Assembly (NCBI GenBank): GCA_015501055.1
Contig: JADNYV010000008.1
Span: 372,001 to 436,000 of the forward strand
Source: Mucidula mucida
Lineage: Eukaryota; Basidiomycota; Agaricomycetes; Agaricales; Physalacriaceae
Direction: 5' to 3'
Length of the DNA stretch: 64,000 nucleotides
Numbering within the stretch: position 1 is the stretch's first letter; each line of letters starts with the position of its first letter. Position numbers and translations under genes: made by a program. The notes beneath the pieces were generated by a model. That model was not told the DNA's origin and ran no database searches. It saw only the letters and a program-made list of their open reading frames with translations. Shown here one piece after another: positions 25,401 to 35,284 of the stretch.

Positions 25401-27487
25401 CTGTACGGGAATAGCTCTCATGCCCACCATTTTCTGAAACCTTTCACAGACTGGCTTCCGACTCATTTGCTGTTGATCCACGTGCTCGTTGTGTTTGCTG
25501 TGCTCAATCCATTCGTGTTCCCCTTTGGAACATTGTACTTCTTTATTGAAACAGGTGCGTGCATCTATCCTTGAATTCAACAAGACTTCCGATCACACGC
25601 TCTCCAGGTGTAATAAAAAACCAGGTACGTGTCGATACGGATTTGCGAAAGATGATCACTAACACGCAAACAGTTAATACACATATATGCCAAAAACTAC
25701 GAGGGGGACGGGAAACTGATCCTTATTCGTATAGTTCGCTATTCATTAGACGGTGGGCATCAGTTTCTTACTTGTTCATTGAATCTGGCTAAGACAGTGC
25801 AGGTTTAATTCTATCACAGGTCGGCTCATTTCATGTAGTCGTAAGTACTTACTGATACACCTCCAGGGTGTGTTCTTGGCGTACATGGTTGTTCTCAAGA
25901 AAACTGTGAATGTTGGACTGGCCGCCGTGTTGATTATTCTCACGTCCATATTCAAGATTGTGTATGTCAGAGTTATTTTTTCTACTGTCTTTGTGCTGAC
26001 GCGTTTCTAGGATGACCCGAATGTGTCGTGCGCAGTTTGAACACGACGACATTGTCGAAGCCAACGCCGTCTGTTCGTCTCTTGCCGAAGATGATATGCA
26101 CGAGACGGAACGGGATGACACCGAAAATATTTCTGAACCTGACATCCACGGACTGATAACTCGTTTGAAACCTGGGAAGTTCAATTTCCGTATTCCGGAA
26201 TGGGTCACCTTCTCGTATGGCACTATTCGCCACCACAGCCCTCTTACTCGACAACCCAACCCCTTCAGACCTACTCCAGCGTCTTTCTCCCGCATCGGTT
26301 CGAGATCCCCAGAGAACAGCCCAAACATCTCTTCGCACATACCTTCAGAAAAACACCCTGATCCTATGTCCTTCCCACTGTTCATCGACGTCGAGCCTAA
26401 GGTTCACAACGAAGATGACTTCACCGGTCCTGTTGTTACACATCCATCACCCGTGGCTTGGGATGATTTGATGACACCAGATTTGCCGTACGATAATCCC
26501 TACTATGTCAGACCCATCAGTAACGTCCTCTGGCTGCCCCGAAATCCCTGCGGAATCCTTGACCTGGATGATACCGTCGATATGAAAACGTCGATTACCG
26601 TAGAGCTATCTACCGGTAAACTTGGGACCTGGATTGGATTTACTGAGGTGGATTCTCCAATGCAGATGTCAAACCTATCGTTGGAACCATCGCTGATGAC
26701 ACCCACTTTGCAACCTTCTGCTTCAGGAATACCAAGTTCGGGGTCCTTGCTTGGAGTTGTCGATGTTGACGGTACTGAGGAAATCGAGCTTCCTATCGCC
26801 ATCGCTAAGCGAGTGGAAGCTGGAGAATCAGACATCGAACAGATTCCTCCACGAAGGCCCTCGACCTATCGACATCGTCCCAGCACGGGCTCCAGTGGCA
26901 GAGGCCAAGGTAGCATAAAACGTCCGTTCATCAAATCATACAGGTCTTTCTCGGAAGGCAGCACAACCGCTAGACTGCGGTCCAATTCTATAATGACGAC
27001 TCTAGAGCTTCCACGACCTGATTCCGGCCATCGTTCAGTGTCTCCAGGGCGGCAACCGACCATCTCGCAAAGTCCCGGCGAGCTTCCAGCACAACCAGGG
27101 CCGCACACAGATCCGTCTCTTCGCCTTGACTCCTCCCCACAACTAGATTCTTCGCCGCGAATGCACTCTACACCAAGAGTCGGCACTTTACGCCCTGACG
27201 CTCATGCACAAGCTGATTTTGCAGCGAATGCGTCCCTTTCCAAGCTATCATTGAATTTTGCACCTCTGCGGCGCGCGGAGAACATTTCTGCTCATCATGC
27301 GATATTACGGGAGGTCATGGCTGAAGAGGAGGAGGCATTTGTTGACAGGCTTGAGAGCGAAGAAGCTCAAGCGAACTCGACAAGATCCTTCTTGACTTCC
27401 TGGATGTTCAAGAAACCGAACGCGGCTCAAGTTGATGCAGCGCCATCAACGCCTCCTCGTCCGGCCTCGAGGAATGGTGATGACTGA
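22444..27487 (+). CDS. CSC1/OSCA/TMEM63-like calcium-permeable stress-gated channel (DUF221)
   Basis: Polytopic membrane channel of the osmotic-stress-gated family. The start ATG at 22444 (context GCCATGG) gives MGDIQTRPFSKNY, and the next exon SGLINQSVIAVGITVLCVTG forms the first helix. FQGRSWWRPSPPTPGGW and VTFPEEKMNQLRGVDATLYI follow, then a large cytosolic loop (RTIMVSNVPPLLRSEKELKE, TAFVTFAEPSDALRACKYLA). The seven-helix RSN1_7TM block runs from about 24.56 to 25.98 kb (FVKDWVVSLGVWAFTVFWLF, FLPTLLVALLALLIPLILLL, IFTTAMHGGFEI, LNPFVFPFGTLYFFIETG, VVFLAYMVVLKKTVNVGLAA). A long Ser/Pro-rich cytosolic tail (26.0-27.49 kb, about 490 codons) is unusually large and may be regulatory. About 15 introns; frames are intact. 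Confidence 0.92.
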
Positions 27488-27853
27488 TTATTTTTTTCCG
27501 TGTAAGGATTTTTGCCCATATGTTTATGAATTCACGATACCCCGGAAGCACATTACTGTATAATGAAAGCAATAATGAACTAATAGTTGACACGAAGAAG
27601 GGTTGGCTTGTGGTTTCACCGATGCGCCACTGCTAACCGATTATGTTCCTTGCCCAGTCGTTGTATTCGTGTGTTGCGCAGCCCGTTTGGTACTTCCGAA
27701 TATCCTCCTCGATATCATATGGCCGGAGAGCGCCATCATACTATTATCGTCAGTACGTATCGAGAGGTTGCTACATTCCGGCCACCGAGACTCCAATGGC
27801 TCCCCATAAAAGCGCGTTCGAAATCTCGTCTGGGGTTAGTTCTTCCTTTCATT
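27488..27853. other. Promoter region of the first GH131 gene
   Basis: About 370 bp. A CATAAAA TATA-like element lies at 27805-27811, about 45 bp before the start codon. A block at 27619-27640 is shared with the second GH131 gene's upstream region (see that entry). Confidence 0.5.
27619..27640 (+). promoter_or_regulatory. Upstream block shared by both GH131 genes, copy 1
   Basis: CCGATGCGCCAC followed a few bases later by AACCGA, about 215-235 bp before the start codon. The same arrangement occurs at 30018-30039 before the second GH131 gene. Either a shared regulator site or a remnant of the duplication; binding protein unknown. Confidence 0.45.
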
Positions 27854-29629
27854 ATGTTTTCTACTTCATTTTTCGTTCTTGCCTTGGAGTTAGCTGGTCT
27901 TGCCCGAGCTGGAACGACGGTCTGGTCAGGCAGCTTCGACTACTACGCGACCGTTCAGGATTTCGATGAATGTGAGTTCCTTTGATTTTTGATACTGCGT
28001 GTCTACTGTTTTCTGAATCCTTCACAGGGTCTTGGTCTAACCAAGTGGGAGAATACCAGTGGGTACGCGACCGGCCGTTGTCTTGAGATCACTACTTGAA
28101 TGTTTGCCATTCTAGTACATACATGGAGATGGTGCTACCTCTGAATACCTCGCGCTGGATGCGTCCTACAAGAACCCTGCACTTTCGGAGTCCACCGGTC
28201 TGAAGCTTACCATCAACTCTGGTGCTGTTTGGAATGGGCAAACTATGGAGCGTACAGAGCTCATTCCGCAAACTGTGGGTTTATCGACTCGTGGCAGGCG
28301 AACTGCTACTAACTAGCATTGCATAGAGCGAAGATTTGGGCTGGGGACTATGTATTACCACTTCTCTATCATGCGCTCGGACACTAACCCTCCCGATGTA
28401 AGCCGCTTCAAGTGACTTATAAGCTTCACTGATTGACTCTGGTAGTCCACTGTGGAGCACCAAATCATGTTTTTCGAAAGCCATTTCACTGAGGTAAGGT
28501 AGAGGATGCTTACCTTTGAACACTATTCATGATATGATAGCTCAAATACGGCGTTGATTCAACATCAACTGACTTACAATGGATGGTCGGAGGAGCCAGT
28601 CAATACAGCGTCTCATTCGAAGCTGGTACCTGGTACAACTTTGCCTATGAAATCGACGTCAGTACAAAAGCCATTCATGCATTCCCTCCATTAATTATTT
28701 ACCCCTACTTAGTTTGACGGTAGCACTGTGGGACTCTGGGCGTCCACCGAAGGCGCTGAGCTTACCAAGGTTGTCGAGAACGTCTCTGCGAGCACGTCCA
28801 CCAATGCTGCCGACTTCCACGTCGGAGTTTTGCGCCTCGATGTCCAAGATGTGGTGGAAGACTTCTACCTCAGTGGTGTGTATATCGAGAATGGCGACAT
28901 TACTACGAGCATAGGAAATGGATCGAACGGTACGGTCGGGAGGACGTCTGCGACGGTAGAGTCTACTACATCTATCGTGCAAGTTGTGTCAAGCACTGCC
29001 AGCTACGCTCCAAGCAGCAGTGTTAGCGTTAGCACTAGCCCTGTCGCGCCAAGTGCGTCTGGAATTGTTTCCAGTCCGGTTTCGAGCGCTGTAGTAACAT
29101 CAAGCGTGTCCGCCACACCGAGCTCAGCTGTGGGTGACGATGACGAATGCGACGTGTACATCACCACCAGTGCTCCGTCTTCCACCCTCGCCATCAACCC
29201 TGTCGCGTCATCTAGCGCTGCCGTCGAGGATGCTGGCGATGATGAGGAATGCGACGTGTATATTACCACCAGCACTCTTTCACCTACGATTGCCACCGGC
29301 TCAGCCGTCACAACTAGCGTCGCCATTGAAATATCCTCACCAGCGGCAGGTGCTGGAAGCTCGACGGCTTCGTCGAGTGTGGCAGTTTCCCCCACATCCA
29401 CATCCTCGGAAACCATCGCTCAATACGGTCAATGTGGAGGTATGGCTCTTCATTTCTGTACATAAGCATTGACTTTGATATCCCAAAGGAGCGAACTGGA
29501 CAGGCGGAACGACGTGTCAGGATGGCTGGACGTGCACAAATTGGAATACTTGTGCGTAACGACTCTTCTTGATCTGCCTTGTCCTAGCTAATCGTGTTTC
29601 CAGACTATTCCCAGTGTGTCTCCGCATAA
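27854..29629 (+). CDS. GH131 beta-glucanase with C-terminal CBM1
   Basis: Secreted glycoside hydrolase family 131 enzyme acting on beta-glucans, including cellulose. The Met at 27854 starts a signal peptide (MFSTSFFVLALELAGLARAG). The catalytic domain matches family members over its length: FDYYATVQDFDEW, SWSNQVGEYQWYIHG, MERTELIPQT, HQIMFFESHFTELKYG, GTWYNFAYEIDFDGSTVGLW, FYLSGVYIENGDITTS. The Glu residues in RTELIPQT and FFESHFTELK are candidate catalytic residues. A Ser/Thr/Val linker of about 130 residues carries two copies of ECDVYITTS. It ends with a CBM1 (QYGQCGGANWTGGTTC, DGWTCTNWNTYYSQC) with all cysteines. One apparent one-base loss sits near 28336-28345 between SEDLG and the YYHF segment; an alternative weak donor (GTTTAT, about 28280) could bypass it. 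Confidence 0.88.
29132..29272 (+). repeat. Direct repeat in the GH131 linker
   Basis: Two copies of an acidic, cysteine-bearing unit encoding D-D-(D/E)-E-C-D-V-Y-I-T-T-S, with aligned bases starting at about 29145 and 29247, a spacing of 102 bp or 34 codons. It lies in frame within the Ser/Thr-rich linker between catalytic domain and CBM1, and is absent from the second GH131 gene. Confidence 0.75.
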
Positions 29630-30017
29630 AGCGATACTCGTTAATCCTTACATCGATTGAACCCAAGAGGTCTATCAGCTCTCTATATATCTTTCTCCAC
29701 ATTCTTCAAAACGTAGTTCATACCTAGTGTAACAAGGTGTTTTGGTACCCCTTGCTACTATTCCATCTCTGCTACTTCGTATAACCCCGCAGTCGGGAAT
29801 CCAACATCGCATCGGAAAATTCAGCCAGTGTTCACAGTTGCCGTTTCTGAGTGCGTTCACCATTCGGTGTCATTCTGCACTAATCGCCGCTAATAAAAAA
29901 CAATCGTAGGATTGTTTTCTGAGACATTCAAGGTCGTATCCATCTACACCTTTGAATCCCGGAGATATACATAGAGTCGAGTACGTACCCTCGGATGCTT
30001 CGTTGAGTTGAGTTTCC

Positions 30018-30039
30018 CCGATGCGCCACCGGAACCGAC
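30018..30039 (+). promoter_or_regulatory. Upstream block shared by both GH131 genes, copy 2
   Basis: CCGATGCGCCAC followed by GGAACCGA, about 160-180 bp before the start codon. Counterpart of 27619-27640. The match is over about 18 of 22 bases, better than the surrounding sequence. Confidence 0.45.
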
Positions 30040-30150
30040 GATTCTCCCCTTGATCACCTACAACAACGCTTCAATTCACCGCGGCCGATTATTATCCCTC
30101 GCGTCAAAGTCATATGCCACGATGTTCACCGATATTCAACAGGACGTCGC

Positions 30151-30157
30151 TATATAA
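30151..30157 (+). promoter_or_regulatory. TATA box of second GH131 gene
   Basis: TATATAA, 39 bp before the ATG at 30196, in the expected place for a fungal core promoter. Confidence 0.55.
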
Positions 30158-30195
30158 CCGCCGTCGAGCCCTCGAGGTCGCCCCTCACAACCTGA

Positions 30196-31576
30196 ATGAT
30201 GTTGGGCTTGATTGGCTTCGCTTCTTTGTTCGCTGGGCTCGCTCGTGCTGGGACGACGGTGTGGTCGGGGAACTTTGACTACTACAGCACTGTCGCGGAT
30301 TTCGATAAGTGTGCGTGGATTGCGTTGAGTCTCAAAGGTCGCCGCTAAAATAATTGTCTGATCCTAGGGTCGTGGTCTAACCAGGTCGGTGAATACCAAT
30401 GGGTAGGTGTTTTCGCGGAATGGACTTGCTATTGTTGTTGACAACTTTGGTGAACTAAAGTACATCCATGGAAGCGGGCCGACATCGGATTACCTCGCCT
30501 TGGATGCGTCATTCAAGAATCCCGCCATCGCTTCCGAGTCCAAGGGCCTGAAGGCGACGATATCTGCTAATGCCACGTGGAATGGGCAAACGATGGAGCG
30601 CACAGAGTTGATTCCCCAAACTGTATGTCCAGCTTTGGACCGCTGGCAGCACGATCTGACAAGCTGAGCTCGTAGACTGCAAACTTGGGAACTGGAACGT
30701 TGTATTACCATTTCTCCATAAAGCGCACCGATACCAATCCTCCTGATGCAAGTGATGCCAGAAAACTGAGAGTCAGAGCTGACATGACATGACAGTCTAC
30801 TCTGGAGCACCAAATTCTGTTCTTCGAGAGCCATTTTACAGAGGTACGCGGACAACGATCGTTCCTTGATTGTAAACTGAACGTCTATGTTAGCTCAAAT
30901 ATGGCGTTGGCCCGACTCCGACTGACCTGCAATGGATGGTGACTGGCGCAAGGCAATGGGGCACCCCATTCACCGCCGACACATGGTTCAACTTTGCCTA
31001 TGAAATCAACGTCCGTCCCAACCCCGTTCACCTCGACAGCTAACGATAACATCGAACAGTTCAGCGCCAACACTGTCGGCCTCTGGGCGTCCACAGGCGC
31101 TTCGCCCCTCACAAAGGTCGTCAACAACGTCTCCGCCAGCACCTCCACCAACTCTGCCGATTTCCACGTGGGTGTGTTGCGTATCGTGCAAGGCAACCCG
31201 CCGGAGGACTGGTACATTAGCGGCGTGTACGTCGAGAGGGGGACATTACCACTGCTATTGGGACGGGAACAGCACCGGGGGTGGACCACCAGCGCGCCCG
31301 CATCGACGACTCAGGCAGGCGAGTACGACTGTTGTGGCGTCGACAACGACGAGTGCGGCTGGTGCGACGCAGACACAATGGGGACAGTGTGGAGGTAGAC
31401 TCTTCTGTATTTTCGGCGGTGTCTGAACGCTGAACGCGCCATAAAGGATCGGATGGTCAGGAGTGACCGCCTGTGTTTCCGGTACGAAATGTGTCGTCCT
31501 TCGGATTACTATTCCCAGGTATGTCAATCCATAAACTGTCAAGTGCTCAACAGACGCGTCCCCACAGTGTCAGTAA
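30196..31576 (+). CDS. GH131 beta-glucanase, second copy; linker and CBM1 frame-broken
   Basis: Paralogue of the preceding gene. MMLGLIGFASLFAGLARAG is a signal peptide. The catalytic domain is intact (NFDYYSTVADFDKW, SWSNQVGEYQWYIHG, MERTELIPQT, TANLGTGTLYYHFSIKRTDT, FFESHFTELKYG, TWFNFAYEINFSANTVGLW, DWYISGVYVERG). One intron (30748-30795) has a GC donor. After VYVERG the reading frame changes repeatedly: near 31234-31243, 31277-31281, 31311-31321, 31446-31450 and 31494-31503. Reading across these breaks gives DITTAIG, a Thr/Ala linker, and a recognisable CBM1 (QWGQCGG, IGWSGVTACVSGTKC, DYYSQCQ, stop 31574-31576). Either a decaying tail or consensus errors. As written, translation would end at about 31398 in a non-homologous tail. 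Confidence 0.75.
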
Positions 31577-31648
31577 GAGTCTTTTGTATATTGCATCCGG
31601 GAATACAACATTTCCAATTCCCGTCTTCAAGCCAATCCTAGGAACACG

Positions 31649-32459
31649 TCAGAGGATATCGAACCAAAAGAGGTGAACGAAGAATGTACCAATGACACCA
31701 CACGCAGCGCGCCCTCCAGCATTGCCAGTTTTGAGAGACTCTTCATTATCACCGCGTCCAAGATCGTCGGTACCGGCATGCACAACCACAGCGCGTCTAG
31801 AAGACCGAACATTTGAGCAAAGTGGATCGCCATGGTGATCAGCAACTAACCCGATAATGCTTTGAAGTCCATTCAGGGTGAGCAGCTCATCCGAGAACAC
31901 GAATGACGCGACACCATCCTGATCTGTCTCAATATTGCCCAAGTCACCCACGTGACGTTCATCGTCTGCGGGTGCGCCGTGTGTTTTCCCGAACGGATTG
32001 AAGTGGGGCCCAGCAGAGACGCAGCCGTCGCTGAGGTCGCCAAATTGACTTGCAGCGTATTCAGAAAATGAAAAGAGTTTGACAAAAGAGCTCACTGAAT
32101 ATGGAATCCGCGCGCGGAGAGAGGGTCAAGACCCGTCAGCTCTCCGGAGACCGTTACTGGTCCTTTCGAGTCGGCTTGCTCGAAGATGACTGTTCCGTGG
32201 ACACTCGAGTCGCCACTGAGAACGACTTTGGCCTAAGGAAAGAATTTAGAAGTTGATCTGGACCCCCGCTGGAACTTATCAGATAACGACCTTGGTCACT
32301 GGTGCTGGCGGCACTTTTGCGGTGTGCATTAAACCTGCAGCTGCGGCGAGAAGCAGGAGGGTAGCAGCCCCGCCGCCGAGAAACCAAACGAGTTTACGAG
32401 TGGGCCTGTGTGGTCTTTCGTAGCCATGGTCAAGGGGGAGGTAAGGTGCACCACTCATG
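31649..32459 (-). CDS. Cu/Zn superoxide dismutase with N-terminal membrane anchor
   Basis: Converts superoxide to hydrogen peroxide and oxygen. The Met at 32459 gives [20 protein letters not shown], a basic segment, and a membrane helix ([20 protein letters not shown]), then three exons with the SOD domain: [85 protein letters not shown]. The six metal-binding His and the Asp, both disulphide cysteines and the active-site Arg (GGRAACG) appear present. The positive-inside rule suggests type II topology with the enzyme in the lumen or outside the cell, unlike soluble cytosolic SOD1. An alternative Met at 32521 would lengthen the cytosolic tail. Stop at 31649, only 72 bp from the convergent GH131 stop. 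Confidence 0.87.
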
Positions 32460-32571
32460 GTAGTCAGCCAAGTTTGCGAAAATGGCTCAACCATCTTTCT
32501 TATCAAGCATACGGCTCCCATTGCGACCGGAGACCGAAGGCCCGAAACCCATCAGAAACTATTTAAAGTGC

Positions 32572-33869
32572 TCACGCTCCCATTACATTCATCTTCCCAA
32601 CAGGTAAACGGTATATCGGCAAGTTGAAATATTCGCGCGTCTTCCCCCAGCGATCGTACGCGTCGTCACTGACATCGACGTCGAACCAATCGACATCTGC
32701 TCCTACCTCAGCAAGGTGCAGCTCGGATATACGGGTATACACGTCGTAAAACAAGAGGTCTAGGAAATTATCAGTATGGGTGAGACGGGGATAAGGATAC
32801 TTACTGGTCGCTCCGAGACCATTGAAGAAGCTGAAGCGTGCGTCAGGACCATCCAGAAGATCCGGCAGATGTTCAAAGAACTGGTGTAGCGTAGGGTAGT
32901 CCTCCGAGAAAGTATCTAAAAGATTATAGCCAATGAACCACTCAGATCAGAACGCATATACCAGTATAGACAACGTCAAAGCCGCCACATAAGCTGAATA
33001 GTTGTTCAGAGCTGATAAAGTCTTGCCATTTTCCTTCGAGGATGGTGACACCCGGTTTCTCGTACCAGCCCAATGCACGCATGTGTTGCAGGACATCGGG
33101 ATGTGCTTCTATTATAACATGGTGCTCAGGCGGCGTTTGGAGTGCTTGGAAAAGAGAGTCAATCTGTAAAGCGTCAGCATGCGGGACTAGTATGTATTAA
33201 AGCCTACCATCCCTAGACCAAAACCAACGTTTAGCACTCTCAATCCATCGGCATTAGTGTCTGGACAAGTGCTTTGACCGTTTCCTCCATGATGGGTCTT
33301 TCCCAGCCCATCATAACGCCGACTTCCTCATCATCACCAGCATTTACGACACAGATTTCTTGGCCGTGCTCATCAGATTTGAACGTGAGCTTGGAGGTTA
33401 GATAGACATCGGTGGAGCCAGCTGCAGTAGAATCCGAGCTTTGAAGTCGAAGCACGTCCGAGCTGGATGGGGACGCAGATAATAAGCCAGAAGCATCTCT
33501 GCGCGAATCCCAGCATCGCGTATCAAGTGATATATCTCCTGATTGTTGAATGACAAGGCTATATCGCCTGCCGAGTTTTTGAGGTTATCAACTACGATCG
33601 TGAGGCCGCAGAAAAATGCAGAAAGGACAGCACGCACGTACGCGCATTCCACACAGCGCCTTCTGCGATGAGATGTTTTACCAGTTCGGCATTTTGGGTG
33701 TATGCAGCGGCGTGCAAGGGAGACAGGCCTTCGCTTTCATTTTGATACCAGACTGGCGCGCCTTGGTCGAGAATTTCCTTGACGGTAGCGAAGGGTTCGC
33801 CTGCGATAATCGTATTAACAAGATGCTCCCAAGGATGGTCAGGGCGTGCACAGCGCTGTCATCGGACAT
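32572..33869 (-). CDS. Protein arginine N-methyltransferase 2 (Rmt2-like)
   Basis: S-adenosylmethionine-dependent methyltransferase; in yeast Rmt2 delta-methylates Arg of ribosomal protein L12. The Met at 33869 opens with MSDDSAVHALTILG. An ankyrin-like part follows (GAPVWYQNESEGLSPLHAAA, GDIALSFNNQEIYHLIRDAG), then the methyltransferase (EVGVMMGWERPIMEETVKAL, LRVLNVGFGLGMIDSLFQAL, HVIIEAHPDVLQHMRALGWY, FDVVYTDTFSEDY) and the C-terminus REYFNLPIYRLPVGKMNVMG. Frame is lost at three places where protein similarity carries on: 33826-33832, 33478-33486 and 33254-33262, each fitting one missing base. With these allowed for, length and order match the family. Confidence 0.85.
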
Positions 33870-33900
33870 GGTGGAAGGAAGCAAGTCAACCACCACCATC

Positions 33901-34994
33901 ATGGCGACACGAGCCACACGATCTACTCGTTCTATGATCCTCAAGACCGCGAACAGCTCGAACACGAGACTGGCCAGATACCTGCGGATACAGAGGACAC
34001 GGCCAAGTTATGGCAGGAACGTCATCCATGACATTCAAGCGCCGCCTGCCACCACCGCCTCGCTTCGTACCCGCCACTATCCAGGACGGCGAGTGGAACG
34101 TCTACCAGCCACCACAGTCTGCTCAACAGCAAGCGCCCAGCAATCAAATAGCCGGGTGGTACAAGTCGCTGAATCGTGCTAGTACTACCTCTACGCCGTC
34201 TACAAGCGGTTCATCTACGCCAGCTCCCCGGTCTTCTCGAGCAACAGCAGAAAATAATTTGTGGTTCATTCGCAATGCAATTAGGTCGGAGCCCACGTCT
34301 TCTCGTCCTCCACAACTACCCTCGCTGATATTCTTGCTCGAGAACCTCCGCCGCTGCCATCTGAACCCCAGTTCAAACCGCCTGTTTTCCTTGCCATTGG
34401 TCCATCCAACAAAGGCTTCAACATGCTCGAAAAGAGCGGTTGGAACGAAGGCGAAGCTCTCGGACCAGACATTATCAGGCGAAAGCGGATGCGGATCGAT
34501 ACACGTTCTAATCGAAAGGGGAAACGGCGAGCATAGAGTCTGAGTAAAGGAGGAGTTGGTTCCAACTGGAGATGATGAGGTGCAGGAGGTCAGGAAAGTT
34601 TCGTTTGTCGATCTTACCCTGTCGGATTCCGAGTCTGGCTCTCAATCCGACTCTGATGGCGATTCCGAGTCCTCGGAGCCTGCCCAAGACGCCACCGAGC
34701 AACTAATACCGCCACCATCTTCCTCCTCGGATCGGAAAGCACTCATCACTCCCCTTCCACCGTCCTGAAATCTGATCGCTTGGGTATTGGTCTCAAAGCC
34801 AAGACCGTTGGTCCTTACAAGGAGTCGAGGAAGCGCGTTGTTCACGGAGCCGCTGCACTTGCCGCGCATACAAAAGCCAACGAGGACATGCAGAAGCGGA
34901 AGAGAAAGTTTGGCCGGGGGCAGAGAGGATTCGCTCGACAGAGTAAACAGGAGCAACTCTCAAGGCAGGCCTGCTGGCGTATATGAATGAGTAA
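33901..34994 (+). CDS. G-patch domain protein; frame-broken
   Basis: Predicted nuclear RNA-related protein; G-patches usually bind and activate DEAH helicases. It opens at 33901 with an HTIYSFYDPQDREQLEHETG segment, then KRRLPPPPRFVPA and DGEWNVYQPP, a Ser/Thr-rich spacer, the G-patch core SNKGFNMLEKSGWNEGEALG (about 34408-34467), an acidic KVSFVDLTLSDSES region, and a C-terminal DRLGIGLKAK plus ESRKRVVH block, ending LLAYMNE with TAA at 34992-34994. The frame changes near 33903-33908, 34024-34030, 34307-34314, 34520-34550, 34734-34741 and 34961-34970, every one compatible with missing bases. Starts 31 bp from the Rmt2 start, in the opposite direction. Could be a pseudogene if the breaks are real. 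Confidence 0.7.
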
Positions 34995-35284
34995 AGTACG
35001 CTAGACCTAATAAACCGTCTTCTTGATCTAGATGTCTGCCCAGGTAAGGTGCCCGCATCCTTCGACTGAGACTCCCAAGTCTCAACTTTCACCTTCTGGC
35101 AATTTTACCGACTCTGCTGCTTCAATTTCCCAATGAAACCTCCACTTCTCATCGATTATTCTTCCCTGCAGATATAGGAGTTCCTATCCACAACCTCCGC
35201 CATTCCAAGTGTCACGCGACTGAATTCTGGACTCGGATATGGGGCAGATCCTTCGACGAAATACCTCGATAATGACTTACAAAA

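Larger units (their letters stand above)
29630..30195. other. Intergenic region between the tandem GH131 genes
   Basis: About 570 bp with the 3' end of the first gene and the promoter of the second. Contains the shared block at 30018-30039 and a TATATAA at 30151-30157. No gene seen. Confidence 0.5.

Noticed and set aside
28714..28982. Second-frame and antisense open frames in GH131 copy 1
   Set aside because: The conserved GH131 protein uses the other frame (VGLWASTEGAELTKV), so these are shadows.
29003..29416. Long open frame antisense to the GH131 linker
   Set aside because: It is a by-product of the repetitive Ser/Thr/Val codons on the plus strand.
33616..34182. Plus-strand open frame across the Rmt2 N-terminus
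   Set aside because: It runs antisense to the conserved ankyrin-like part of Rmt2 and then out of frame with the G-patch protein.
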